NCBI GenBank assembly: GCA_963789215.1
Contig: CAWBJY010000012.1
Coordinates: 1-64,000 of the forward strand
Source of the DNA: Phormidesmis sp963789215
GTDB lineage: Bacteria > Cyanobacteriota > Cyanobacteriia > Phormidesmidales > Phormidesmidaceae
Direction of reading: 5' to 3'
DNA: 64,000 bases
Part shown: one piece after another, positions 17,204-27,300 of the stretch
Layout: every line of letters starts with the position of its first letter
Position numbering within the stretch: position 1 is the first letter of the stretch
Made by a program: the position numbers and the translations under genes
The notes under the pieces: generated by a model
Told to the model about the DNA's origin: nothing
Databases searched by the model: none
The model's input: the letters and a program-made list of their open reading frames with translations, nothing else

Positions 17204-18214
17204 ATGGTGCGAGTTGCAATTAACGGATTTGGTCGGATTGGGCGGTTGGTTTTGCGAGCGGCATGGCACTGGCCTGAGCTGGAATTTGTTCACGTCAACG
17301 AGCTTAAGGGCGGCGCTGCGACGGCGGCTCACCTTTTGAAGTTTGACTCTGTTCATGGGCGGTGGCAGCAGGAAGTAGAGGCAGCAGGTCAGGAACGGTT
17401 CTTAATCGACCAGCAACCCCTGAGCTTCAGCGAATACAAAACGCCCGATGAGGTGCCGTGGGAAGATCTTGGGATTGATTTGGTGCTGGAGTGTTCGGGC
17501 AAGTTTCGGACGCCAGAACTGTTGGCGGCTTATTTTAAGCGGGGCGTGAAAAAGGTGATTGTGGCAGCGCCCGTGAAGCAAGGCGCTCTCAATGTGGTCA
17601 TGGGGATTAATGACGACTTGTACAATCCTGATGAGCATCACCTTTTAACAGCAGCTTCTTGTACAACTAACTGCTTAGCCCCGGTTGTGAAGGTAATCCA
17701 CGCGGGACTGGGCATTCGACATGGCGTAATCACCACGATTCACGACATCACGAATACTCAAACGATTGTCGATGCCCCTCACAAAGACTTGCGACGTGCG
17801 CGGGCAAACAGCCTATCTCTGATTCCAACAACAACAGGTTCGGCAACAGCGATTACTGCAATCTTCCCTGAACTGGCTGGCAAGCTCAATGGCTTAGCGG
17901 TACGAGTCCCCTTGCTCAATGCCTCCCTTGTAGACTGCGTGTTTGAGGTGGACGCGCCAACGAGTGTTGAAGAAGTCAACGGTTTGTTCAAAGCAGCAGC
18001 GCAGGGAGATCTTAGCGGCATTTTGGGATATGAAGAACGTCCGCTGGTTTCAGTGGACTACAAGGACGATCCGCGCTCGGCCATTATTGACGCGCTCTCT
18101 ACGATGGTGGTTGATGACACACAGGTGAAAGTGCTGGCTTGGTACGACAACGAATGGGGCTATGCCAATCGCATGGCGGAACTGGCGCAAAAAGTAGCGC
18201 GATCTCTGACTTGA
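17204..18214 (+). CDS. Glyceraldehyde-3-phosphate dehydrogenase of the ArsJ system
   Basis: NAD-dependent GAPDH-family enzyme. The Rossmann start RVAINGFGRIGRL, catalytic Cys in ASCTTNCLAP (about residue 155), HDITNTQTIVDAPHKDLRRARA and WYDNEWGYANRM are all present. In ars operons this paralogue uses arsenate instead of phosphate to make 1-arseno-3-phosphoglycerate, the ArsJ substrate. I start it at the ATG at 17204 because GAGGA lies seven bases before it and the family begins near there; an in-frame ATG at 17189 would add five residues. It is flanked by arsR and arsJ on the same strand, which makes the arsenic role far more likely than housekeeping glycolysis. Confidence 0.92.
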   Translation: MVRVAINGFGRIGRLVLRAAWHWPELEFVHVNELKGGAATAAHLLKFDSVHGRWQQEVEAAGQERFLIDQQPLSFSEYKTPDEVPWEDLGIDLVLECSGKFRTPELLAAYFKRGVKKVIVAAPVKQGALNVVMGINDDLYNPDEHHLLTAASCTTNCLAPVVKVIHAGLGIRHGVITTIHDITNTQTIVDAPHKDLRRARANSLSLIPTTTGSATAITAIFPELAGKLNGLAVRVPLLNASLVDCVFEVDAPTSVEEVNGLFKAAAQGDLSGILGYEERPLVSVDYKDDPRSAIIDALSTMVVDDTQVKVLAWYDNEWGYANRMAELAQKVARSLT

Positions 18215-18290
18215 TCTCTGACCTAATCTCTTGACCTAATTTCAGATCTGACTGCGACGGTTAAACCCAACTAAAAAATGCTTGTATCTT

Positions 18291-19550
18291 ATGGACTCTT
18301 CACCTGCTATTGACCGGATCGGAATTCGCAACTATGCGCTCGTCACTGCCGCTTACTGGGGCTTTACGATTACCGACGGGGCGCTGCGAATGCTGGTGCT
18401 GCTGTACTTTCACACTTTAGGCTATACCCCTTTAGAAGTGGCAATGCTGTTTTTGTTCTATGAAATTTTTGGCATTGTCACTAACTTTTTGGGTGGTTGG
18501 ATTGGGACTCGCTTCGGGGTCAAGCTAACGCTGTATGGCGGGATTGCGCTGCAAATTTTAGCGCTGCTGCTGCTGACGCCTGTGAATGAGTCTTGGGCGA
18601 TCGCCCTTGCCGTCCCTTACGTCATGTTTGCCCAAGCTCTTTCAGGCATTGCTAAAGACCTGACCAAAATGAGTTCTAAGAGTGCGATTCGCTTAGTGAT
18701 TCCTAAAGAGGCGCAGTCGTCTTTGTTTAAATGGGTTGCAATTCTTACTGGATCAAAGAATGCGCTCAAAGGCGTAGGGTTTTTCTTAGGCGGTCTGCTG
18801 CTATCGGTGTTTGGCTATGCGAATGCGCTAGTGATAATGGCCGCAGGACTGTTGATTGTGCTGCTGTCGAGCCGATGGCTACCTTCAGGGATGGGAAAAA
18901 TCAAAGCGAAGATAAAATTTCGTCAGCTATTTTCCAAGAGCCCTGAGATCAATATTCTCTCAGCCGCGCGTTTCTTTCTGTTTGGCGCACGAGATGTTTG
19001 GTTTGTTGTAGGCCTGCCTGTCTTTCTCTACAGCGTACTCAACTGGTCGTTTGAACAGGTTGGCGGATTTCTCGCGGTTTGGGTAATCGGCTACGGCCTA
19101 GTACAGTCACTCGCGCCAACGCTGCTGAGGCGGTTTGGCTCAGAGCAAGCGCCAGGGGCCGGGACGATTCGCTTTTGGACAGGGTTTCTGATTGCGATTC
19201 CAGGAGCGATCGCCTTAGCCCTCCAAACCGGGCTTCCGGCAGCGCAGACCATCGTTATTGGCCTGATGGTTTTCGGCATTGTGTTTGCCTTCAACTCAGC
19301 CGTCCATTCCTATCTGGTGCTGGCCTATACCGAAGACGATAAAGTAGCGCTGAACGTGGGCTTTTACTACATGGCCAACTCGGGCGGACGACTGGCAGGT
19401 ACGGTACTCTCTGGCCTGATATTTCAGCTATATGGGCTGGTGGGCTGTTTATGGGTATCAACGCTTTTGGTGCTTTTGGCTGAGCTAGTCACGTTGAGAC
19501 TGCCAAATCCTAAAGCGGCTAATGCAATCACTTGGAGAGGAGACAGCTAA
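18291..19550 (+). CDS. arsJ: ArsJ organoarsenical efflux permease (MFS)
   Basis: Inner-membrane MFS-type transporter with about 12 hydrophobic segments. It matches ArsJ in the opening IRNYALVTAAYWGFTITDGALRM and in KDLTKMSSKSAIRLV plus the FKWVAILTGSKNALKGVGFF region. It exports 1-arseno-3-phosphoglycerate, which breaks down outside the cell. The start is placed at the ATG at 18291 (MDSSPAIDRIG); a TTG nine bases upstream is possible. The last 100 bases of the gene and about 75 bases downstream recur inverted at 39249-39423. Confidence 0.93.
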   Translation: MDSSPAIDRIGIRNYALVTAAYWGFTITDGALRMLVLLYFHTLGYTPLEVAMLFLFYEIFGIVTNFLGGWIGTRFGVKLTLYGGIALQILALLLLTPVNESWAIALAVPYVMFAQALSGIAKDLTKMSSKSAIRLVIPKEAQSSLFKWVAILTGSKNALKGVGFFLGGLLLSVFGYANALVIMAAGLLIVLLSSRWLPSGMGKIKAKIKFRQLFSKSPEINILSAARFFLFGARDVWFVVGLPVFLYSVLNWSFEQVGGFLAVWVIGYGLVQSLAPTLLRRFGSEQAPGAGTIRFWTGFLIAIPGAIALALQTGLPAAQTIVIGLMVFGIVFAFNSAVHSYLVLAYTEDDKVALNVGFYYMANSGGRLAGTVLSGLIFQLYGLVGCLWVSTLLVLLAELVTLRLPNPKAANAITWRGDS

Positions 19551-19626
19551 CCGATGGCTAACGAACGCTCTCAAATACCTTGAAGACTGGTTTAAGGCTA
19601 GAAGGCAGACTTAAAATCTTTTTGAA
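19453..19626 (+). repeat. arsJ 3' end and flank, inverted copy at 39249-39423
   Basis: About 174 bases starting in the last 33 codons of arsJ and running past the stop to an AATCTTTTTGAA tail match the reverse complement of 39249-39423 with about seven differences. The match stops sharply at both ends. Confidence 0.92.
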
Positions 19627-19691
19627 CAGTAGCGCGGCAGTCCCTAGTTTCAGCTAAGCGGACTAGGGAAGGATAGCGGACAGCTTTGCTG

Positions 19692-20072
19692 TCACTCTTG
19701 CGGTCTATCTTGCTGTTGTATGTATCGTTTCAGCGTTTCAATCGGCGCACTGCCAGCGCTAGAAACGTAGTAAGAATTGGACCAAAAAGCAGTCTTCTCC
19801 CAATAGTATTTTTCATATTGCTGGGAAAACTCTCTCTTTATCATGCGGCTAGTCGAAGACTTCAAAGAACCTACGTTATTCTTCACCTCCTCAAATAGGT
19901 CTTTGGGGGTGTACTGCTCACGAATTAAAAACCGATTGATGCTATCGTGGCTCACCGCTGCCAGGATTTCTGAGAGCCGTACACAACTGACGTATTTTGG
20001 CTCAGCTAGCAGGAATAAGGTGTAGAGGGCGCTGTTACACTGGGCTGTAGACGGTTTTGATCGCTGGCGCAT
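19692..20072 (-). pseudogene. Chimeric transposase ORF: DDE N-terminus joined to an IS200-type (Y1) C-terminus
   Basis: A 126-codon frame whose two halves belong to different transposase families. Residues 1-63 (CNSALYTLFLLAEPKYVSC, then AAVSHDSINRFLIREQYTP) match the N-terminus of an IS701-like DDE transposase. Residues 64-126 (KSSTSRMIKREF, YEKYYWEKTAFWSNSYYVSS, IETLKRYIQQQD) match the C-terminus of IS200/IS605 TnpA. Catalytic residues of both families are absent: no DDE triad, no HUH motif or nucleophilic Tyr helix intact. It arose by one element landing in another followed by deletion, with the frame kept open by chance. Confidence 0.75.
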
Positions 20073-20502
20073 ACTGACCAGAAGGCTAAGAGAAGATGAT
20101 CTATTTTACCACCCATAATCAGCCTAATCTGTCAATGCGTAAGTCCTATAATAGTCTGGCTCATCGCGTTTCAGGGGCCGAAACACGGCTGACGAATCTA
20201 CAGAAAAACTTACATACTCAAGCAAAATGATCGGACTGAACTGTACCAATGAAGAGTCTTGCAGCGTGCGCTCGTAGTGACTATAAGCGCGGTTACTGTA
20301 GCGATTGCATAAAGGGGCAGGGAGCGATCGCCTACATGACACCCGATAATTTCTCTAGTAGACCTCTTGCAAAATAGATTTAATGCTACTATTAAGGGCT
20401 TTGCCGAATTCCTTTAATATCGGCACTTTAGCTAGGGATATCCAAACGCTGCAGGCAGAGGCTCTTTTATTTAAAGCCCACCTTTACGTTAATGCACTAC
20501 CC
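20073..20502. other. Gene-poor gap with possible IS edge
   Basis: No convincing gene is seen. TAGACCTCTTGCAAAA at 20361-20376 resembles the terminal repeat wording of some cyanobacterial IS elements, and the following 100 bases have weak coding character (ALPNSFNIGTLARDIQTLQ), but no opposite end was found. Confidence 0.3.
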
Positions 20503-23500
20503 TCAAATCATTACAAACGCACTCTCAACAAGGCCGTTGACCCCTACCAATTGAGCCAACGTTTCATCTCCAACCGAGATCAGCGTGTTTCCACTTTGGG
20601 TAGAAATTGATAGGCTGCCGAACGTGAGGCCACTAGACAACCCGATTAAATCCTTGCCAACAGCAAAATCTGTAATGGTATCTGTACCGTCATTCACAAC
20701 CAGCACAAACGTATCATTGCCATTGCCTCCCGTAAGTAAGTCGTCACCTCGTCCGCCAACTAACAGATCGTTGCCATTGCCGCCATTCAAAGTATCACGG
20801 CCATTTCCACCTAAAATCGTATCCTTACCGTTGCCGCCCATAAGCGTATCGTTGCCGTTACTGCCCGTAATGAGATCTTTGCCGTTACCGCCGTCAATCA
20901 CTACGCCAGGCGTCAATAAATCAAGCCCAATAATCAGCGGGTCGTGATCGGACGTGCGGAAAGGCGTTTGCCCGTCAAACAGCGCTGGGTCGCGGCCAAA
21001 ATCTAGGTTATAGTCCAATGCGTCTGGCTCGTCGGCGTTGATGTGCCATTCTGTTGCACCTGTTACCTGAGAGATTAGTGTCTCGTTTGCCAAGCCGTAG
21101 TCTAACGTGCCAAACTGCCCATCGAACAAGTATGAGTATGCCAACTCAGGATTGTCGATGACATTGACGTAGCCTTGGCTTTCTAGATAGGTAATGGGAT
21201 CTTCTTTTGCATACGAATTAAGATCGCCAATTATCAAGAAATCAGCATCGCCGCTGCCCGTTGGATCGCCCTCTAACCAGGTATTGAGCGCTGCCGCTGC
21301 CCGCAAGCGAGTACCATTGAAGCTGCCTTGTCCATCTCCTGCATCCGCGTCATCGCCTGTGCCTGTTCCTCCTTTAGATTTGAAGTGGTTAACTGCAACG
21401 GTGAGCGCTTCGCCTGTGGCAAGTTCTTCAAACGTCACCGCTAGCGAAGCACGATTCGTGCTTTCTCCATCAAATACGGGGCCACTTAAGCCCAACGCGG
21501 GCAGATCGGCATCCGACAAAATTTCAACAGAAGTGCCCTCTGCAATCTTTACTGTTGAGGTTTTATAAATTGCTCCAACGGAAATTGCATCTCCTGTATC
21601 GACAAAAGGCACACCTGGATCGACAAAAGCGTAAGTACCTGCGCCAACTCGATCATTTAGCGCTTTAACAATGGTATCGATGGCATACTGCCCGTCTCCG
21701 TTTTGATCGCCATTGAACTCATTTTCTAGCTCAATGAGACCATAGATGTCCGCGTCAGCCGTTTCTAGCGTTGTGATTAGCTTGTCTAGCTGACGATTAA
21801 ACTCTTCTAAAGTGTCGGCACCGCGAGGCTCTAAGCCACTAGGGCCACTGGTGTTACCGGGTTGATCTAGCGTGGTAAAAAAGTTGAGCACGTTGAGGCT
21901 AACAACTTTAAGATCGCCGCCTACCTCCTCAGGCACGCTAGGGCGAGGGTTAGTTGGTCGAAAATCAATAGGGGCAACTGGCTGAATGCGGTACTCGTCA
22001 AAGCCGTAGCTCAAGATACCGGTGAGTCCGGCAATGGTATCGCCGCCACGCAGCGTATTGGTTGCGCTGAGCGGTTCGCCGCCTCTGCCCAAAATGATTG
22101 GGTTAGGGTTCTGAATGGTTTGGCCATCGTCAACTAGGATGCGCCGCTTAGCAATTTCTGTCTGATAGGCGGCAAATCCAGCAGCATCTGGATCGTTGAA
22201 CTGCGTGTATTGATCTAGTCGGCCATCAGTGCCTGGTGCATTACTCGCGCCGTCAGAAGAAAGCACAATTTCACCGAAGCGATCCAAATTGAAGTACTCA
22301 GTAACAAAAAGCGTATCTGGAATCGTTACTTGCATTCCTTCAAACGCCTCAAGATCGGCCACGCTGTTCACCGGTAGGTTAACGGTGGCAGCAGTTGGCA
22401 GCGCATTATCTGTGCTAACTGTGCTAACGCTTACGTTTGTTAGTTCGGTGAGGCCATTGAACTCAGTGACCGTGCCCGTTACTCGCACTTTGTCGCCGAT
22501 GCTGACATCTATCGCAGGCGCATTGCCATCAAAAATGAACAGACCTTCGGAGGTGGTGGCATCGGTATCAGCATCAGCATCTTCTTCTTGAACGAAGAAG
22601 CCGTTAAGATCGCCGTTGGTACCACTGGTGCCATCTTGAAAGTCGCCGACCACGATGGCTTCAAGCGTCACAGTTGAACCAACTAAGGGGCTAGCCTCAC
22701 TGCTACCTTGAATGTCGTGAATCAAGGTGATAGTGTCACCACCGCCATTATCGCCGCCGCCGCCATTATCGCCGTCACCGGTATTAACCACGCCCTTTGT
22801 TTCTGTAGTAGAACCAGCCCAAGTACCGTTGATTAGCTGAAGCGATTGACCTGCCGGCTCGCTACCAGCTTCAGCAACGCCAATATCAGTACTGGTAAGG
22901 CCATCGGCTGGGCCACCGACGGCAGTAAATGTGCCTTCGTAGCTAAGAAATTCGATTACGCTGCCATTGGGTGCAACAAGCGCTATTCCGTCGGGCGCTC
23001 CGTTCTGAATGCCTGCAATGTCAAATGCGATCGCACCTTGTCCATTCACCTCATCAGGAACGATGCCACTCAAGGCCGTGGTACCGTAAGGTGCACCGCC
23101 ATTGCCATTGTAGAGAACCAAGCTATAGCCAGTGAGATCGGTGCCAGCGATCGCCGTCACTTCAACAAACTCGCCTATGTCAGCTCCGGCGTTGTCGTAG
23201 TGAATTTCGCTAATAAAAACGGTGGGGCTAGGCGGATTTACCCCGCTAAAGGTCTGCCCTGCATTAACCGTACCGCTGGTATTGGTCGTGGTCGCACTCC
23301 AGGTAAAGTCTTCGTAGACCGAGCCGGTGCCAGTGAGCTGCAAAGAAGCACCGATCGGTTCGCTACCTGTTTGGCTGATGCCAATATCGGTACTGAGCAG
23401 CCCATTAGCGGGGCCACCGACCGCCGTAAATAAACCTTCGTAACTGAGAAATTGCAAGACCTCACCTAAGTTGTTTACTAGAGCAAACCCATCTGGAGCG

Positions 23501-23736
23501 CCATTTTGCAGACCGTTACTAGGAAGGGTCACGACAGTCGTGCCATAGCCATTGCTCTGCTCGATAATGGTGCCACTCAGGGCAATAGTGTTGTAAGCGC
23601 TGCCATTAGCACCGTTATAGAGCACTAGGCTATAGCCATTGAGGTCAGTGCCCGCAGGGCCAGCAATTTCAATAAATTCGCCAGTATCTGTACCGGCATT
23701 GTCATAGTGGAACTCATTGATAAAAACAGACGCCAT
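20503..23736 (-). CDS. ExeM/NucH-type extracellular nuclease with lamin-tail domains and Ca-binding repeats
   Basis: About 1077 residues from the ATG at 23736 (MASVFINEFHYDNAG); an upstream ATG at 23766 adds ten. Two lamin-tail domains come first (VFINEFHYDNAGTDTGEF and VFISEIHYDNAGADIGEF, about 1-155 and 170-320). An OB-fold-like ExeM region follows (HDIQGSSEASPLVGSTVTLE), then an endonuclease/exonuclease/phosphatase domain (about 605-950) with LKVVSLNVLNFF, GLIELENE, GDLNSYAKEDP and the catalytic SDHDP. RTX nonapeptides close the protein (GGNGKDLITGSNGNDTL and others). There is no N-terminal signal peptide, and RTX proteins are normally exported by type I secretion. It should release phosphate-bearing nucleotides from extracellular DNA; a Pho-type box lies upstream at 24080-24118. 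Confidence 0.9.
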   Translation of the reverse strand: MASVFINEFHYDNAGTDTGEFIEIAGPAGTDLNGYSLVLYNGANGSAYNTIALSGTIIEQSNGYGTTVVTLPSNGLQNGAPDGFALVNNLGEVLQFLSYEGLFTAVGGPANGLLSTDIGISQTGSEPIGASLQLTGTGSVYEDFTWSATTTNTSGTVNAGQTFSGVNPPSPTVFISEIHYDNAGADIGEFVEVTAIAGTDLTGYSLVLYNGNGGAPYGTTALSGIVPDEVNGQGAIAFDIAGIQNGAPDGIALVAPNGSVIEFLSYEGTFTAVGGPADGLTSTDIGVAEAGSEPAGQSLQLINGTWAGSTTETKGVVNTGDGDNGGGGDNGGGDTITLIHDIQGSSEASPLVGSTVTLEAIVVGDFQDGTSGTNGDLNGFFVQEEDADADTDATTSEGLFIFDGNAPAIDVSIGDKVRVTGTVTEFNGLTELTNVSVSTVSTDNALPTAATVNLPVNSVADLEAFEGMQVTIPDTLFVTEYFNLDRFGEIVLSSDGASNAPGTDGRLDQYTQFNDPDAAGFAAYQTEIAKRRILVDDGQTIQNPNPIILGRGGEPLSATNTLRGGDTIAGLTGILSYGFDEYRIQPVAPIDFRPTNPRPSVPEEVGGDLKVVSLNVLNFFTTLDQPGNTSGPSGLEPRGADTLEEFNRQLDKLITTLETADADIYGLIELENEFNGDQNGDGQYAIDTIVKALNDRVGAGTYAFVDPGVPFVDTGDAISVGAIYKTSTVKIAEGTSVEILSDADLPALGLSGPVFDGESTNRASLAVTFEELATGEALTVAVNHFKSKGGTGTGDDADAGDGQGSFNGTRLRAAAALNTWLEGDPTGSGDADFLIIGDLNSYAKEDPITYLESQGYVNVIDNPELAYSYLFDGQFGTLDYGLANETLISQVTGATEWHINADEPDALDYNLDFGRDPALFDGQTPFRTSDHDPLIIGLDLLTPGVVIDGGNGKDLITGSNGNDTLMGGNGKDTILGGNGRDTLNGGNGNDLLVGGRGDDLLTGGNGNDTFVLVVNDGTDTITDFAVGKDLIGLSSGLTFGSLSISTQSGNTLISVGDETLAQLVGVNGLVESAFVMI

Positions 23737-23782
23737 AACTACCTTAAAATTTAGTATTGAAAGCAAACGAACAGTTGTTCCC

Positions 23783-24070
23783 TTATCCGATTTGGGGGGA
23801 TAGAAGATAAGGGTTGGCTAGAGAAAGCCAAATAAAGACAAAACCACTTTTTTCAAGCAGAGGTGCAATTACACGCTGTGAGACCGACAGCACCTTATAT
23901 AAGACGGCGATTGCAACTCGCTGCTGGTCCGAGAGCAAAGCCCGTTGCTTATAAGCCTGCTCAACAGTGCCAACGCGCTCTAGCGCTGCCAAGGCTAATG
24001 CTTTTCCTTGCCGGCTAAACAATCGAAAAGTTGATTTTATCGCTACGCCAGCATTGAACCACAGATCCAA
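23783..24070 (-). CDS. Small uncharacterised ORF upstream of the nuclease gene
   Basis: A 95-codon frame starting at TTG 24070, between the Pho-type box (24080-24118) and the nuclease start. It would be transcribed with the nuclease if that box drives it. The sequence is rich in Ala, Leu, Arg and Gln (LALAALERVGTVEQAYKQR, then LLSDQQRVAIAVLYKVLS) and predicts an amphipathic helical protein. I do not recognise a family. It may be a genuine small gene or merely leader sequence. Confidence 0.35.
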   Translation of the reverse strand: MDLWFNAGVAIKSTFRLFSRQGKALALAALERVGTVEQAYKQRALLSDQQRVAIAVLYKVLSVSQRVIAPLLEKSGFVFIWLSLANPYLLSPQIG

Positions 24071-24079
24071 GAACTCTTA

Positions 24080-24118
24080 TTTAAGCTCTCATAGTCGTTC
24101 AATTAAGGAAACATTAAT
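24080..24118 (-). promoter_or_regulatory. Candidate Pho box upstream of the nuclease gene
   Basis: Hexamers TTTAAG (24080), ATAGTC (24091), ATTAAG (24102) and ATTAAT (24113) recur exactly every 11 bases. On the minus strand they read CTTAAA, GACTAT, CTTAAT, ATTAAT, fitting the cyanobacterial Pho box of YTTAAYYW octamers with 3-base spacers at three of four positions. It lies about 345 bases before the nuclease start and just before the small ORF. Confidence 0.55.
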
Positions 24119-24231
24119 GTTAGATCAGAACTAATGCAAAAAAGATCTGCCACCTTTACTATTACATCTGTCAGGTTAGTTAGGACATTGTTATCGACTG
24201 AAACTGTTGTAGAACAGCAGCTAACCTGACC

Positions 24232-24261
24232 AGCAATCAACGGATATATCCGTTGATTGCT
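24232..24261. repeat. Perfect 30-base palindrome
   Basis: Fifteen-base arms beginning AGCAATCAACGGATA pair perfectly with no loop. It lies 66 bases past the stop of the propeller/nucleotidase gene. The wording is close to the ends of the 56-base element at 59546-59601 (TATAGCAATCGACG), which suggests a dispersed palindromic repeat family rather than a simple terminator; no T-run follows on the minus strand. Confidence 0.85.
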
Positions 24262-24326
24262 ATATCAATACAAATAGCACCTTGGCGATAGATCCTTTAA
24301 AGTCAATCAGTCTGCACAACAACAGT

Positions 24327-27300
24327 CTAGGCAAACGTCATTTTGACAACCACATCGTTAAAGTCGTTATCGCCGCCGCCTGCTAAATCTTCATAGCCAA
24401 ACGTATTGTCACCTAATAGTCTGACATGATCGATGCCATCGGCATTAGCGCCGGTGTAGTTAAAGTAGACAGCAGGATCATTGAAGGTGTTGGCATCAAA
24501 CAGCGCATCTATCGTACTATCCACCACTAAGAAGCTGGAGAGCAATTTGCTAGTTGCTAGCTCAGCGGTAAATTCGCTAATGCGACCATTTTGACCAGTG
24601 AGTAGAACATCTACGCGGTTCGCTAGTGCCGCTTGCTGATACCCCGCCTCACCTGGATTGATAATGCCGCCTGTGAGTGGATCAATCACACCGCCTTCTA
24701 CATTTTCAATGGCATAGAAACCAACAACGTTATTAAAGCGCGCCTCGCGGGCAACTTCAATGTTCACCTGAGTGGTCTCACCGCTCAAGCCGGTTAGATC
24801 GAGAATTTCATTGACGCCTTGAGCAATGTAGCCGTTGCCGCCACTGCCGCCACCGGTTATACCGTCAATCACGGTATCAGCGCGGAAGGCTAGGTTTTGA
24901 ATCCGCATATCCTCTTCGCGTGGGGTCTCAGCCATACTGAAGGGGTTGTTCTCACCAAAGTTAGCAATCAGGTACTCTGCTAAGGCATCTTGCTCGGAGT
25001 TGTCAGGTGCAAAGGTTGCAGCACCCGTGGTGGGAGCATCATCAGCGGCGGTCAGATTAACCACATCGCGCAGTGGGAAAGGATAGCCATCACCGCCATT
25101 TGCGAGAAAGTCCAGTGTCACCATGCGGAAGGTGCGGGTGCTGTCGCCGACGAGTTCGCCGTTTTGAACAATAACGTCTAGGTCGCTGCCGTCTTCGTTA
25201 AGAACTGCGAGGGATTGGATGCGATCGCCCGCCTCAGCCGTTAGGTCAAAGCTAAACTCAACGCCTGCCACCTGTGGGAAGCGCCCCTGCGTATTGCTGT
25301 CGTCAGGGGTGCTTGCCGCAACGCCATACTCCAGAATCTCCAATAGTTCTTGAGCAGTGACCGTCAGCAGAGACAGACCGTTATTGAAGCTGAGCGCGTT
25401 AGCAATGTCGCTCTCAGAGATACCACCTGCGGGCTTCACGCCAGGAATCTCTTCGTTGGGTAGCAGATTAACTTCTCCCGTGCTACCAGTAGGAACAACG
25501 GTGCGGCCAATATCGTTGCGAACGCCGCCGCCGTTTTTAATCGAAATCACAACCGAAGGATCGATTTCTTTTGCGATCGCCAGATTTGCATCCGCCGTAA
25601 GGTTGCCCAGGTTGGTTTCCTGAATGCGAACGCTGCCGCGAGTGCCGTTGAGAAACACTTCACTCACGCCAAAAACATTGCTTTCTTTAGCAACAATCAC
25701 CGCATCAATCGTATCGACAATAGCCTGAATTTCGGGGTCAACTAAGCCCTCTGCGCCCAGTCTGGCAACGCCTGCCTCATCGGTCGCGTAGGCTCCGCTG
25801 ACGCTAGCATCGTAGCTCTCGGGAATGAGAATGCCTTGCTCATTGAAGTCTACAACCAGCCGACCGATGTACTTGTAGTTACCGTCGGTGTTTACCACAG
25901 CGACGGGGTTGCCATCTGCGCCCGTTGTAAAAATGGGGTAAGGGCCTTGAGCCGTATCGCCTGCGCGGAGTACGTCGGTATCGTCAAGCAGTCGAGTATT
26001 GGAGCCGCCAGCGACAATAATATCTACGTTGCTCAAGCGCGTCGCCAGTGCCTGCTCAATGGAGATTTGCTGCATGTGTGCGAGCAGCACCACTTTGTTC
26101 AAGTCAGGGTTAGCAGCAAGCAACTCATCGACATCGGCCTGAATGTCTGCAGCGAGGGCGTCTAGCTGTGCCTCTGTAGGAACGCCATCAAAATCTGCGG
26201 GTGAAACGGTGATATCTCCAGGGTTAGAGATAAAGCTGATAGTCGGTGTTGTGGCACCCACTACGCCAATTTTCTCGCCGTTTACGTTAATCACAGTGGT
26301 AGCAGCAATGCTGTTGGGCAGGGGTGCCTGGTCGTCTGGAACCACAAGATCAGCCAGATTCTCGTCTGTTGTAAAGTCGAGGTTGCTGCTGAGATAGGGG
26401 AACTGTGCCCCGATAAAGGACTCGTCTACATCGGGCGTTTCCGGATCGTCTACTGCGCCTGCGACTAAGTCTTGAACAACGGCGGTGCCTTGGTCGAACT
26501 CGTGGTTGCCAAAGGCGATCGCCTGAACACCCAATTCATTTTGAATCAAGATATCTGCTCGACCTACGCCGCCATAGGCTTCTTCACTTGCACCAAAGAA
26601 TAGACCCGGAATAAACGCATCACCCGAAGAGAGAATAGCTGTGTTCTCATACTCACCTTTGAGCGCGTTAATGACCGCAGAAGCCCGAGGCGCATCGTCG
26701 ATTGCAGAAATGCCAGCTTCTTGGTCGGCTAAGTGTAGAAGCTGGAACGTAAAGGGTGACTCTGGAGCCACAGCAGAATTGGCCTGATAGATAGCGATGG
26801 TGTTAGAAACTTCGTTCGCAACCGCTAGGAGAGTTTCACCGTTAGGACTCTCTTCAGCAGAGATAAAAGACAAACCCTCAGGTGCGATATCTTCATCGCT
26901 GCGGGCGTACTGCACGAACTCGGGCTGTCGTGGATTGGACAGGTCATATACCAGCACGCCGCCGCCAGCACGCTCTAGGCCTACAAAGGCATAGGGTATA
27001 CCGTCGATGATGCCAGTTGCGATCGCTTCGGGTTCTGGCCCTTTATTATCCGAGCGGGTATCAAACTCTTCTGCGCTGCCGTCGTTAGCGTTGAAAAACT
27101 CAGGCGTTTGCGCTGCCGTAATTTGCTCAATTTGATCGCCGCTGTCAAACACAATATTGCCGCTGCTATCGAGCACGGAGAAAGAGCGACCGCCGTAGGA
27201 GACAATTCGATCGAGATCGCCATCGCCGTCCGTGTCGCCGTCGATAGAAGAAATTGTCAGGCGACCGAGGGCTTCGTCTTCTAGCAGGCTTTCGTCAAAA

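Noticed and set aside
20700..20900. Short-period repeats as a possible CRISPR or satellite
   Set aside because: They are the codons of glycine/aspartate RTX repeats in the nuclease gene.
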